From Isoetes taiwanensis (taxonomy: Eukaryota; Streptophyta; Lycopodiopsida; Isoetales; Isoetaceae), in contig JAJEKV010000040.1 of NCBI GenBank assembly GCA_021234155.1, forward strand, positions 3,079,799 to 3,143,798: a DNA stretch of 64,000 nt. The letters run 5' to 3'. The translations under genes were made by a program, and so were the position numbers. Positions 10,591 through 23,578 of this stretch are shown here, piece by piece. The notes below the pieces were generated by a model that did not search any database, had not been told where the DNA came from, and was given only the letters and a program-made list of their open reading frames with translations. Position 1 is the stretch's first letter; each line of letters opens with the position of its first letter.

Positions 10591-11100
10591 TTTTAAGCGT
10601 CCACTTGAGACCAATTGGCCTATGGGACCCAAACAAAAGAGAGCGTGAAGCGTATTCTTGTGAGGATTAAAAACCCCACCTCAAGAAGTTTTCGAGGGAA
10701 AAACCTTAGCGATAATAAGCATCTTTGGCATCTTTATACAATTGCATAGGACAGGTTCAATACCGCCCCTGTAGGACAAAACGAAGTCCGCATCATCCAT
10801 AACCTCCCGAGGTATGACCCCAACAAACCCATCGACGCCAGAGTCAATAATCGATGCAAATTGGCGGGTGCACTAAATGTCGAACATATCGCTCTGGATA
10901 TGGGAAAATGCCGGGCGAATCGGAGGGCATGACATTCATCCTCAATCGCGCCCTGGTGGCAACAGTGGCAAAGCCTTTGCTCTCGTGCTTCCCGAGCCCA
11001 ACGCCATGTTTCAATGCGGAGGCAATGTGCACCCGTGCGAATGGAAGCTATAAGTCTGCGCTTCTTCATGGGAGAGGAACCCTTATCCAATTATAATAGA
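10511..11100 (-). mobile_element. LINE 3' fragment with (AATAG)n tail
   Basis: On the minus strand, 11090-10734 encodes the C-terminal end of a LINE polyprotein: a THRLRIETxRW-like segment followed by CxxCxxGxIEDExHAL, a cysteine/histidine motif placed after the reverse transcriptase in this family. It is followed by a 3' UTR module (10720-10595) and a tail made of about sixteen AATAG units (10511-10590). The 5' end is truncated near 11100. The same C-terminal motif recurs at 49.6-49.85 kb. Confidence 0.75.
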
Positions 11101-12256
11101 CGGATGTCGTTGGTAGTGTCGCTAGACCTGTATACTTACCTGGGTCTGTGAAAGGATAAAGAGCAACTTATAGCAGGCACTGAGCTTACTGGGTTTGAAA
11201 ATCCAATACCCAACAAATTGATCCATTGATACTTGGACCAAACAAAGAGGTGCCCAAAAGAAAATGCAATGGCTCCAGAAAAGCCCATTCCTGTTACAGC
11301 CATTTTAAACGAAATTGGGGTCCCGATCTACCTCTGAGACCACCCAATCAAGTCCAGCGATGGTCGGGTAGACTTGTTCTTGTTCAGGTGGAAAAAAAGT
11401 CACCAAACAGCAAATAATTCTGCCCTCTTTGGTTAATCAATCATCCAAGGCAATATCCAGAAAAAAGAAGAAGAGTAAACTATACTTTTTTCTGGCTTGT
11501 GGTGCTAGATTCAAGTTTATTGTGTGGATGCGCTGGGCTGCGCTATTGTTGTTTTATATGATCATGTGCACTCTCTTTAGAAATGGGCAGGGAAGATCAG
11601 AAAAACTAAGAGTTTTTTACAGAGCCCTTCGTTTAAGAGTTTTTTACAGAGCCCTTCGTTGAAGAGCTGGTCCACTATCTTATTGCTTTGTCCCTTGGCC
11701 TTCCTCTGTCAGAGATTTTTCGTTTGTGATTCTGCTCTGGCTTGCAGTATGAAGAAATGTAGAAATCTGTAGTATAGCTGAACTTTCCTTCTTCCGCCAT
11801 AGCTCGAATATTGAACGCTCTTCCTTTTTTTGCAATATAACTCCACGTACTCCACAAATATTGTTCTATTTTCACCAGGAAAGATTTTGTGGCCATGTCT
11901 GTAAGGGCATATCTGTTGAGTTCGGATAGAAAACAGAGAACTTCTTGGCGCCACAGCCATATCTAGACAGAGCAACCATAGTAATGTGAAGGAATTAGGG
12001 TTATAGCACAAGACCAAAAATGCGGGCCCTTGAAGGTCGTGCTCTGCCATAGCTGGACATCACGAAACTCAGCTCCGGCTTGTCCGCCATAGCCAGATCT
12101 TCCCCTGCTTTGTTATTCCAAAAACTCGCCTGATTGTCTTCTTTTTTCTGCTGGATTTGTTAGTCTCAGTCTTTTCTTCGCATTCTGTTGGATTTTTTTT
12201 CCATGGCTTAAGATCATTGCTTACGATCATGGCTTCCAGCTTCTAGCTCCCTTTTC
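11101..12256. other. No gene recognised; exact 27-bp tandem duplication
   Basis: No gene was assigned. Two exact 27-bp copies lie side by side at 11607-11633 and 11634-11660. Minus-strand frames at 11675-12050 show no recognisable family. The right part may be the 5' untranslated region of the DUF1005 copy that follows. Confidence 0.4.
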
Positions 12257-12800
12257 ATGGATCCAAGATCATTCGTTAAGGTTTCGGTTGCCGTTCTGGG
12301 ATTACGTATCCCTGTTGCAATAAAAGGCGCTACAAATTGAATCTATTCCTCTTCTTCGCCCTGTTTCTGCGAGGTCAGGCTGCCAAACTTACCTGTTCAA
12401 TCTGCCCCTGTGCCGCTCTTAACTCCCGAATCTGCAGATCCAAATCCGTTAAATGTCGCTGCGAGTTTTTACCTGGACGAAGATGCAGTGGCCAAGCTTT
12501 TTTCTTCTTCTTCTTGTGTCAGATCTTCACGGCCTCTTCTGGAGGTTATGATTTATACGGGCAGACAGGGCACTTCTTGCCGATTAAGTGAAGGTAAGCT
12601 TGTAGGAACTCTGAGCATTCCGATAGGGCCAGAATGGATGGAGGAAATGCCTGTTCAGATTCGTAACGAATGGACTGGTCTTGGAAAAGATTGTGGCAAT
12701 AAGTTGATTCAATATTCTACTCCAAGAGCTCAGCTCCATGTTCTTGTGAAGGTCGAGGCAGTTCCAGTTCGACGGAGAAACTGGCGCCTAAAGCTCGAAG
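12257..12800 (+). pseudogene. DUF1005-family gene copy, broken
   Basis: The ATG at 12257 opens a frame starting M-D-P-x-SFVKVSV and LRIPVA, matching the N-terminus of plant DUF1005 proteins. An in-frame TGA stands at 12338-12340. The frame then continues with a SSSPCFCEVRLPNLPVQ segment, PLL.PES..PNPLNVAASFYLDE, LLEVMIYTGRQGT, GKLVGTLSIPI and AQLHVLVKVEA. The following DPR(F/Y)V is missing and the frame shifts, with FQFDGE recognisable in another frame near 12760. No introns are visible. The early stop, the deletion and the lack of the C-terminal half (VFQVQG and later) indicate a dead, possibly retrocopied gene. The family's molecular function is unknown to me. Confidence 0.7.
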
Positions 12801-14167
12801 CATGGCTGGGACTGAGCCCAACATGGCCGATTTGGCTCGAGCGACAGCCATCTGCTCCACTCCTCCTAACCAGAAGTTGGCTATGGCTTCGGATCTGCCA
12901 TTACAGCAGGTCTTAAGGAAGCGCGGCCTTACAGCAGGTCGCGTGTCGTTTGATAGTGGCCACAAGAATAAGTGTCAACAAGATAAGAATTTAGATTGCG
13001 GCGGAGAACACGAAAAGGGAAAAAAAGAAAAATTTGAAACTGAATTACATATGTTTAGATGACCGAAACTATTGTTTCTAAACTTTTTTCTATATATCAT
13101 CCACGTGTGCAGATAATAGATACCAACTCATGAAACAAATGTTTGTCTTTTCTCTTGATTGTCTTTTATGATGCTTAGGTAGTTTATTTTCTATACTAAG
13201 GATGTATGAAAAGTAAAAGCACTTTATAAAAGAACATGTTACCTTGTTGGCGTTATACCTCAAATCTGGATGACATTATAGGAGAAATAACATGGTTTTT
13301 GTACTAGTTACAACTGGTTACATGACAAAGTGTCTAATTCTATTCATATGTTTTACTTTAAGGGGGACTTTGTACATCTTCTTCATGTAAGATCGCTATG
13401 TTTTCTCGTCATTTGTAATAGAGCTTATTTTGTTCTAGCTCTCTTCATCTACAAATGCCTTCAGAGAAAGTTATCACAGGCTACTAGTATTCCATTACCA
13501 ACATTGGTCCCTTCACACTTCGTTTCTCTCTTACCTCTTATCCAAAAATCTTTTAAAGAATCTTTGTCCAATTTTCAATCAACCATGCATATTTCTCTCA
13601 TATATATCTCAATACAATGTAACAATATTTGTGAAAGCCAGTCATATATGAAGTGAAATGGCAATGGCAAGATCTAGGTTATGTGGCTGATATCATCTCA
13701 CAATACAACTAATCAACAATATTGTATATTTCATTCCAGGATTTATCACCCAAAACATTGGAATGACATATAATTAAAAGCCCATGTGCAGATTATTATG
13801 CCATAGAAGAGAAGAGAGAACTGATGATGCACCGAATTCCATAGAAAACAATGTCTGTTAGTAATGACAGTAAACAGTCAGGCGATTACAAAACCAACTG
13901 ATAATGCTTATGCATGGGATATAGTCCCTGTGAAAACAGTCGAGGGATATTAAAGAGCTTTACATTCAGCCATTAATACAATATATAACCATTAATACAA
14001 TATATGACAATATAATGAGAAAAATGGCGTAGATGTTTAAAGATTCCACCATATGCTCTTACTTTACATGTGGATCATACTGTGATCATGGTATATGATT
14101 TATTTCCTGGCCTATCTACAATGTTATATTTTAGTCCTACAAAACTATTCCATTTTTTTATACAATG
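12801..14167. other. No gene recognised
   Basis: A plus-strand frame at 12802-13062 starts within the broken DUF1005 region and matches no family I know. The remainder to 14167 is AT-rich with no coding signal or repeat structure that I could see. Confidence 0.4.
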
Positions 14168-17100
14168 CATCACCCTCTTATGGAATTAATCCTATTCCAG
14201 CAAGTAGCATAGCATATGTTGTTTATTGTTTTGCATCTAGCTCTTTGAACATGAATCATATGCATTTGCTCTTTATCATTGATCCTCTATATATTTTTAT
14301 TCTTTGTACCGACATTGTCAAATTTGTACGTTGCAACATTTTGAGAGGTTTCTAGAAGATGAGGGTCAAATTGGTAATTGAATATGTGAACAGATTTTGA
14401 AAGGTTCTGATCCATAAAGCATCATATTTTCGAAGCTATATCAAATATATTATCATTGCTCTTATTTGTACAAACATTGTCTATTATAAGATAAGATAAG
14501 ATAAGGCATCACATTTTTGAAGGTGTTACAAATGTTCAACGATTAATCATCGTTAAGTAAAGATTTTGTTGCTGCATGTAGCATTACAACACGATTTCCC
14601 ATAGCAACTGATTAGTTGAACTGCCGTTGAATGACCTTAAACATGTTGAAAAATATTAAACATGTTACATGAAGAGAATTACCATTTTAGTAGTGAGCAA
14701 ATAATGGATTTTTGATTAAACCAAAAGATCCAAAATCTTAAGTTCACGATGTGATCTAGTCAACATATGTGCTGGCCTTGGCAACATATAAAAATCTCTT
14801 AGACAACAGTATTACACAACTTATACGGACAACTCTAGTCGCAGAACCTGAATTACGGACTGAACATGAGAAGGACCAATCTTTTCCTGAGTCCTTGAAC
14901 ATGGCTTCACCCTGCACCCATCTGGTCCAGGATCCAATGGAAACATGTTTTTTTATGACAATGTTATGTCAATTTGCCTCAAGAACGTGTAATCTGCAAC
15001 AAATAGTGAGAATAGCAAACTAAGACCAAATGGATTTTTTTTATTTTTTATTTTTTTTTAATATTTGTAAACAATTGCATAGATACATATCTGAGTGATA
15101 CTTAGGCTTAGGCATGAAGGCTTTTGCTTATACCTATTAGCTTTGGACTGCGATAGGATACATACAGATACTTAAATCTAAAGTTGGTATTTTTACAGGA
15201 ATAATTCTAAGATATTGGCTTATTGTTAATGACTGTATGACTATGGTTCTAAGGGCAGGGACTTGGCTCACTTGGGCTATACTTTAAAAAGATTTTAATA
15301 CACTAAATGCCATGTAACTTGGATATGGGTTTTAATTAATTAAGATTTAGGCCTGTAATGGCTCCTACAGTAGTGCCAAGGTTTAACAGAAATGCGGTTC
15401 GTATTCTAACTCCACAAGCTATCAAAGTCTGGTTTAGGGTACAGGCTGACGAACTATGGAGATGCTCTACACGAGCAAGGCTGGATCCACGGCCTTTAAC
15501 CCTGACGAAACACCACAAGGTTAATACGGCTTGTGCAAAACATCTAATTCGCGTACAGTTGCTGGAGCTCGAGGTGAGAGTTTCTGACATTACTTAGCCA
15601 CAGCTGGAAGCTTTTATATTCTATAGGCCTTAGACATAAAAGATTAAAGATACACTAGAGGCCAGGGCTCAGATTCTGGAGCAGTTGGTAAGATTACATG
15701 TCCGAGTCTAGTAAATGAAATCTGTAGTGTATGAGCAATGGGCGGGAATAAATGCCCTAAGGATGAACAAAGTTACAGTGATATGTTTGAGTATCCAGAT
15801 GAACATGATTCCGATGACTACCCAGTTAGTTCTAACTCTGTGGAAACTTTAGAGGAAGAATGGTTTGTCACTTGGGCTTCGCCCCGCATTGAAGTATGGC
15901 AAACAAGTATAGATGCTGATGCTAACACAGGAGGTAAACGTCCATAGCAAAATTATCAAGGGGCCGGAGCTCATAAGCAGAAATACACGAGCAGGCTGGT
16001 GAATCAAATTTCAGGGATAATATTCCAGATACACAGAATGATGATACTGAATGTGAAATCGACGGCATTCAGGTTTGGTCATGTCATATTTCTTCTTAGA
16101 TGCTTAAATATTTGTACTCATCGGTTCTTGCTTAAAAATACAAACCGCATAAGGGCAAAAGGCTTGGCCTTGCAAATATGGTGTCCGATCGGGCTTTTAA
16201 CATATCTAATTTATCCATACCACTTCTTCATTATTTAAGTTAATCACAAGACGACTTCCGCCGCTTTTTAATGGTGACCTCGGAGGGGCTCTACATTGGG
16301 TTAAACATCACCCTCTTATGGAATTAATCCTATTCCAAAGAAGTAGCATAGCATATGTTGTTTATTGTTTTGCATCTAGCTCTTTGAACATGAATCATAT
16401 GCATTTGCTCTTTATCATTGATCCTCTATATATTTTTATTCTTTGTACCGACATTGTCAAATTTGTACGTTGCAACATTTTGAGAGGTTTCTAGAAGATG
16501 AGGGTCAAATTGGTAATTGAATATGTGAACAGATTTTGAAAGGTTCTGATCCATAAAGCATCATATTTTCGAAGCTATATCAAATATATTATCATTGCTC
16601 TTATTTGTACAAACCTTGTCTATTATAAGATAAGATAAGATAAGGCATCACATTTTTGAAGGTGTTACAAATGTTCAACGATTAATCATCGTTAAGTAAA
16701 GATTTTGTGGCTGCATATAGCATTACAACACGATTTCCCATAGCAACCGATTAGTTGAACTCGCCGCTGAATGACCTTGAACATGTTGAAAAATATTAAA
16801 CATGTTACATGAAGAGAATTACCATTTTAGTAGTGAGCAAATAATGGATTTTTGATTAAACCAAAAGATCCAAAATCTTAAGTTCAATGATGTGATCTAG
16901 TCAACATATGTGCTGGCCTTGGCAACATATAAAAATCTCTTAGACAACAATTATTACACAACTTATACCTGACAACTCTAGTCAGCAGAACCTTTGGTCT
17001 GAACCGAACATGAGAAGGACCAATCTTTTCCCCGAGTCCTTGAACATGGCTTCACCCTCGCACCCATCCGGTCCGGATCCAATGGAAACATGTTTTTTAT

Positions 17101-20100
17101 GACAATGTTATGTCAATTTGCCTCAAGAACGTGTAATCACGCAACAAATAGTGAGAATAGCAAACTAAGACCAAATGGATTTTTTTTTTTTTTTTTTTTT
17201 TTTAATATTTGTAAACAATTGCATAGATACATATCTGAAAGTGATACTTAGGCTTAGGCATGAAGGCTTTTGCTTATACCTATGAGCTTTGGACCATGAT
17301 AGGATACATACAGATGCTTAAATCTAAAGTTGGTATTTTTACAGAATAATTCTAAGATATTGGCTTATTGTTAATGACTCAGATGACTATGGTTCTAAGG
17401 GCGTGGACTTGGCTCACTTGGGCTATACTTTAAAAAAGATTTTAATACACTAAATGCCATGTAACTTGGATATGGGTTTTAATTAATTAAGATTTAGGCC
17501 CCGTAATGGCTCCTACAAGAGTGCCAAGGTTTAACAAATGCGTTCAGATTCTAACCCACAAGCTATCAAAGTCCGGGTTTAGGGTACAGTGCCGACGAAC
17601 TATGGAGATGCTCTACACGAGCAAGGTCGGATCCACGCCTTTAACCCCCGATTTAAAACACCACAAGGTTAATACTGGCTTGTGCAAAACATCTAATTCG
17701 CACAGCTTTTGCCGGAGCTCGAGGTGAGAGTTTCGACATTACTTAGCCACAAACTGAAGCTTTTATATTCTATAGGCCTTAGACATAAAAGATTAAAGAT
17801 ACACTAGAGGCCGGGCTCGACTGGAGCAGCTTGGTAAGATTACATGTCCGAGTCTAGTAAATGAAATCTGTAGTGTATGAGCAATGGGCGGGAATAAATG
17901 CCCTAAGGATGAACAAAGTTACAAAGATATGTTTGAGTATCCCGGATGAACATGATTCGATGACTACCCAAATTAGTTCTAACTCGCGGGAAACTTTAGA
18001 GGAAGAATGGCTTGATGCCAACTTCAAAGGCCGCATTGAAGTATGGCAAACAAGTATAGATGCCGATGCTAACACAGAGGTAAACGTCCATAGCAAAAAT
18101 TATCAAGGGGCCTGAGCTCATAAGCGTAAATACACGAAAGCGGTGGTGAATCAAATTTCGTGGATAATATTCCGATATACGAATGATGATAATCAATGTG
18201 AAATCGACCCGCATTCAGTTTGGTCATGTCATATTTCTTCTTAGATGCTTAAATATTTTTACTACTTGGTTCTTGCTTAAAAATACAAACCGCATAAGGG
18301 CAAAAAGGCTTGGCCTTGCAAATATGGTGTCCGATCAAAGCTTTTAACATATCTAATTTATCCATACCACTTCTTCATTATTTAAGTTAACCACAAGACG
18401 ACTTCCTCTGCCGCTTAATGGTGACCTCTCCTCGAGGGGGCTCTACATTGGGTTAAACACCACCCTCTTATGGAATTAATCCTATTCCAAAGAAGTAGCA
18501 TAGCATATGTTGTTTATTGTTTTGCATCTAGCTCTTTGAACATGAATCATATGCATTTGCTCTTTATCATTGATCCTCTATATATTTTTATTCTTTGTAC
18601 CGACATTGTCAAATTTGTAATGCTGCAACATTTTGAGAGGTTTCTAGAAGATGAGGGTCAAATTGGTAATTGAATATGTGAACAGATTTTGAAAGGTTCC
18701 ATCCATAAAGCATCATATTTTCGAGCTATATCAAATATATTATCATTGCTCTTATTTGTACAAACCTTGTCTATTATAAGATAAGATAAGATAAGGCATC
18801 ACATTTTTGAAGGTGTTACAAATGTTCACCGATTAATCATCGTTAAGTAAAGATTTTGTTGTCGCATGTAGCATTACAACACGATTTCCCATAGCAACCG
18901 ATTAGTTGAATCGCCATTGAATGACCTTGAACATGTTGAAAAAATATTAAACATGTTACATGAAGAGAATTACCATTTTAGTAGTGAGCAAATAATGGCT
19001 TTTTGATTAAACCAAAAGATCCAAAATCTTAAGTTCACGATGTGATCTAGTCAACATATGTGCTGGCCTTGGCAACATATAAAAAAATCTCTTAGACAAC
19101 AAAGATACACAACTTATACTACGACAACTCTAGTCGCAGAACCTGAATTACTTGACCGAACATGAGAAGGACCAATCTTTTCCCCGAGTCCTTGAACATG
19201 GCTTTACCCTGCACCCATCTGGTCCAGGATCCAATGGAAACATGTTTTTTTATGACAATGTTATGTCAATTTGCCTCAAGAACGTGTAATCTGCAACAAA
19301 TAGTGAGAATAGCAAACTAAGACCAAATGGATTTTTTTTATTTTTTATTTTTTTTTAATATTTGTAAACAATTGCATAGATACATATCTGAGTGATACTT
19401 AGGCTTAGGCATGAAGGCTTTTGCTTATACCTATGAGCTTTGGACTGCGATAGGATACATACAGATGCTTAAATCTAAAGTTGGTATTTTTACAGGAATA
19501 ATTCTAAGATATTGGCTTATTGTTAATGACTGTATGACTATGGTTCTAAGGGCAGGGACTTGGCTCACTTGGGCTATACTTTAAAAAGATTTTAATACAC
19601 TAAATGCCATGTAACTTGGATATGGGTTTTAATTAATTAAGATTTAGGCCCTGTAATGGCTCCTACAAAGAGTGCCAAGGTTTAATGTAAATGCGGTTCG
19701 TGATTCTAACCCACAAGCTATCAAAGTCCGGGTTTAGGGTACAGCCGACGAATCCATGGAGATGCTCTACACGAGCAAGGTCGGATCCACGGCCTTTAAC
19801 CCCCGACGTAAACACCACAAGGTTAATACGGCTTGTGCAAAACATCTAATTCGCGTACAGTTGCTGGAGCTCGAGGTGAGAGTTTCTGACATTACTTAGC
19901 CACAGCTGGAAGCTTTTATATTCTATAGGCCTTAGACATAAAAGATTAAAGATACACTAGAGGCCAGGGCTCAGATTCTGGAGCAGTTGGTAAGATTACA
20001 TGTCCGAGTCTAGTAAATGAAATCTGTAGTGTATGAGCAATGGGCGGGAATAAATGCCCTAAGGATGAACAAAGTTACAGTGATATGTTTGAGTATCCCG

Positions 20101-21477
20101 ATGAACATGATTCCGATGACTACCCAGTTAGTTCTAACTCTATGGAAACTTTAGAGGAAGAATGGCTTTGTCACCGAATTCAAGCTGCCTCGCATTGAAG
20201 TATGGCAAACAAGTATAGATGCCGATGCTAACAACACGAGGTAAACGTCCATAGCAAAATTATCAAGGGGCCGGAGCTCATAAGCAGAAATACACGAGCA
20301 GGCTGGTGAATCAAATTTCAGGGATAATATTCCAGATACACAGAATGATGATACTGAATGTGAAATCGACGGCATTCAGGTTTGGTCATGTCATATTTCT
20401 TCTTAGATGCTTAAATATTTTTACTACTGGTTCTTGCTTAAAAATACAAACTGCATAAGGGCAAAAAGGCTTGGCCTTGCAAATATGGTGTCCGGATCGG
20501 CTTTTTAACATATCTAATTTATCCATACCACTTCTTCATTATTTAAGTTAACCACAAGACGACTTCTGGCTGCTGCTTAATGGTGACCTCTAGAGGGGGC
20601 TCTACATTGGGTTAAACACCACCCTCTTATGGAATTAATCCTATTCCAGCAAGTAGCATAGCATATGTTGTTTATTGTTTTGCATCTAGCTCTTTGAACA
20701 TGAATCATATGCATTTGCTCTTTATCATTGATCCTCTATATATTTTTATTCTTTGTACCGACATTGTCAAATTTGTACGTTGCAACATTTTGAGAGGTTT
20801 CTAGAAGATGAGGGTCAAATTGGTAATTGAATATGTGAACAGATTTTGAAAGGTTCTGATCCATAAAGCATCATATTTTCGGGCTATATCAAATATATTA
20901 TCATTGCTCTTATTTGTACAAACCTTGTCTATTATAAGATAAGATAAGATAAGGCATCACATTTTTGAAGGTGTTACAAATGTTCACCGATTAATCATCG
21001 TTAAGTAAAGATTTTGTTGCTGCATGTAGCATTACAACACGATTTCCCATAGCAACTGATTAGTTGAACTGCCGTTGAATGACCTTGAACATGTTGAAAA
21101 ATATTAAACATGTTACATGAAGAGAATTACCATTTTAGTAGTGAGCAAATAATGGATTTTTGATTAAACCAAAAGATCCAAAATCTTAAGTTCACGATGT
21201 GATCTAGTCAACATATGTCTTGCCTTTGGCAACATATAAAAAATCTCTTAGACAACAAGATACACAACTTATACCTGAACAACTCTAGTCGCAGAACCCG
21301 AATTACTTGACCAAACATGAGAAGGACCAATCTTTTCCTAAGTCCTTGAACATGGCTTCACCTCGCACCCATCCGTCCAGTCCCAATGGAAACATGTTTT
21401 TATGACAATATTATGTCAATTTGCCTCAAGAACGTGTAATCTGCAACAAATATGAGAATAGCAAACTAAGACCAAAT

Positions 21478-21480
<3 letters not shown>
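14168..21480. repeat. Tandem array, ~2.15-kb unit, 3.4 copies
   Basis: Units start at 14168, 16306, 18458 and 20617, each with ca(t/c)caccctcttatgg, giving periods of 2138, 2152 and 2159 bp. The fourth copy stops at its oligo-T tract (about 21480), where a LINE begins. Every unit contains a (GATAA)n-like stretch, an oligo-T tract and scattered short plus-strand frames (for example 15358-15597 and 15738-15947) that are broken differently in each copy. No protein family was recognised. Copies differ by many small changes, concentrated at CTG/CAG. Confidence 0.93.
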
Positions 21481-21509
<29 letters not shown>

Positions 21510-22270
21510 GAAGGACTTGAGCCTTTATTCTCCGTGAAAAGTTACACCTGCACAATGGGGACTAAAAAATCAGTGGAGAGAATATCCACCGTGAGCAAAT
21601 CCACTCCATTCAAATACAACATCTAAAACAAAGATGAGGAGCAAGCAAAATCTCATGAGTAAGCGTGAATCTGAAGATAATGCTCCCAAATACGGCTCTT
21701 CACCTCATTAGCTATTGATGAGCACCTGAATGCTTTGACAATTCATTGTTGCGCATCAAGAAGGACCTGTGCATCCGAACAAGAAATACCTTTGAATATG
21801 AGAAGATTCCTTCTTTCCAAAAAGAACCGGATGATCCATGCGAAGCCAAATGAAACGCCCTTTTGCCAAATTTTCCCAACCATTTGGATAGACCGCTAAT
21901 AACATCTGGCGGCTATTCAAATTGCAACAAAGAGGCCTTGAAGCCACAACCAAGCATGCCCGACCGCCTACACAGTGAAGAAGCAATGCTCAATTGTCTC
22001 TCGTGCACATAAGGGACAAAGTGCGATATCTCCGGACGAAAATCATGCATCGTAATATTAACGCTGCAGAAACGATGAATGACTTGCCACCATAAAATAG
22101 ATACTTTGGGATGGAGTAGTTTATCCCATACCCATTTCCATACTGCTTGCTGTCGGTCCCTAGGAATGACCAAAGGCCACTTGGATGAAGGAGGCAAGAT
22201 GTCCGCAGAAGCAAGACCTTGTACATGGAATTCACCAACTTATCCGCTTTAAGACCAGATGAATGTGCAA
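21481..22270 (-). mobile_element. 5'-truncated L1-type LINE, 3' end
   Basis: An oligo-T tract at 21481-21509 is the poly(A) tail of a minus-strand element. On that strand 22250-21756 encodes, over several frames, the segment after the reverse transcriptase: KLVNSMYKVLL, then WKWVWDKLLHPKVSILWW (start of the zf-RVT domain) and the cysteine-rich region beyond. The same order and very similar words occur at 50840-51530. The 5' end is near 22270. Frameshifts are present. Confidence 0.8.
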
Positions 22271-23578
22271 AATTTTTAAGAATAAGATTCTTTCGATCTA
22301 TTAACTGCTAGGGCTAATCATAAGTTGTACCTTTCCAATTGATGATATACAATAGAAATTAGTACCTTATCTTTTCTTGTGCATAACTTCTTCAACAGAA
22401 AACCACCTCCTCAAAGTAGGAAAACCGCTCCAAATTATTTTTTATAAATAGCACAAATGACTGCATTTATAAAAGGATGTGATTGCTCCGCAATTTTGTG
22501 GCTAAGATCAAGATAAAAAAGTAAATAAAATAAGCGTGATTGTTCTACAATTTTGTGGCAGATCACAAACTTGATAAACTGATTTCTCAAGATTTGCATA
22601 CAATGCATTTGGAGTAAGTTTAACCAAGAAATGAAAAGATCAATGGAAGAGAGCTCAAGGCCTCGCAATAGCCACATGATTCTGGAGCAAATCCAAGCTG
22701 CGCATATGTACGATGTAGTTGTTCATGGATATATATTAATGTTATCAAGGCATCCACACCTCCGTAAATGGAATTTTCATGCTTTACCTGTTTAATAAAC
22801 AATGGCATAAGCATTTCTAACATCTGCAAGGAAGAGGAAAACAAAAAACCTATAAATGATATTCCTGTATGAAAAACATCCATCAATACAATGTTGTTTT
22901 GGACAGCTGAGATATCTAGCTCTAGGTACGGCCTGTCTGAATTCTATACAAACTTGAGAAAGCAAGCAAGTCTTTTTAATAGTAAGTACTATGAGATCTA
23001 AGCTAAAATCAAACATGGGACTAGTATTGTAATGAAATACATAAAAAAAAAAAAAAGAGAAGAAAAAGTTGTATGTCAGTTAGCAACAATATATATATCT
23101 ATGATTGAACTCGTCGGTGGCGTTCCACCGGTGCGTAAAAATGATCAATGTGGACGTCTATCCAAATTTTAACTAGAGAGTCGGCCCGGCAGTAAAGAGC
23201 TCCAAAGATAGGAGTTTTCATGCAACCGTAAGCCGAGGGTGATTCTTGGCTATTGGACTATAGGGTATGTGATTGTTGAGTCGACTAGTTGCATGGGCTG
23301 AAAGCAAGCTCCCTTCAAGCACAGAGTGCATGTAGAGCTTATGCATGTCAAGTATCATGGGAGGCGGTGCCTTTGGGAGGTTAAAATCCCAAGAGTTGAA
23401 TGTGAAAACTGCCTTGCCTGACGTCTTTTTCGGCTCCTTGTTTTCAAAAACCCCAAGGCTGCGGGATTATTTTTTTTGTTTATTGTTCTTAAGTTTCTTT
23501 TTTGTTTTTTTTTTTTTTTGGTAACATGTATGATATGAGATGTACCATATGGCCTTTTGTAGAATCGCACCAAAAAAA
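22271..23578. other. No gene recognised
   Basis: Minus-strand frames at 22435-22677 and 22620-22886 overlap in different frames and resemble decayed coding DNA, but no family was identified. The stretch near 23100-23470 is less AT-rich, with no recognised structure. An oligo-T run lies near 23500. Confidence 0.35.

Noticed and set aside
13330-13656. Plus-strand frame of 108 codons
   Set aside because: Low-complexity, hydrophobic content from AT-rich DNA; no family, no splice or promoter support.
22620-22886. Minus-strand frame of 88 codons as a novel small gene
   Set aside because: Overlaps another frame with similar content, has no supporting exons, and the stretch looks decayed.
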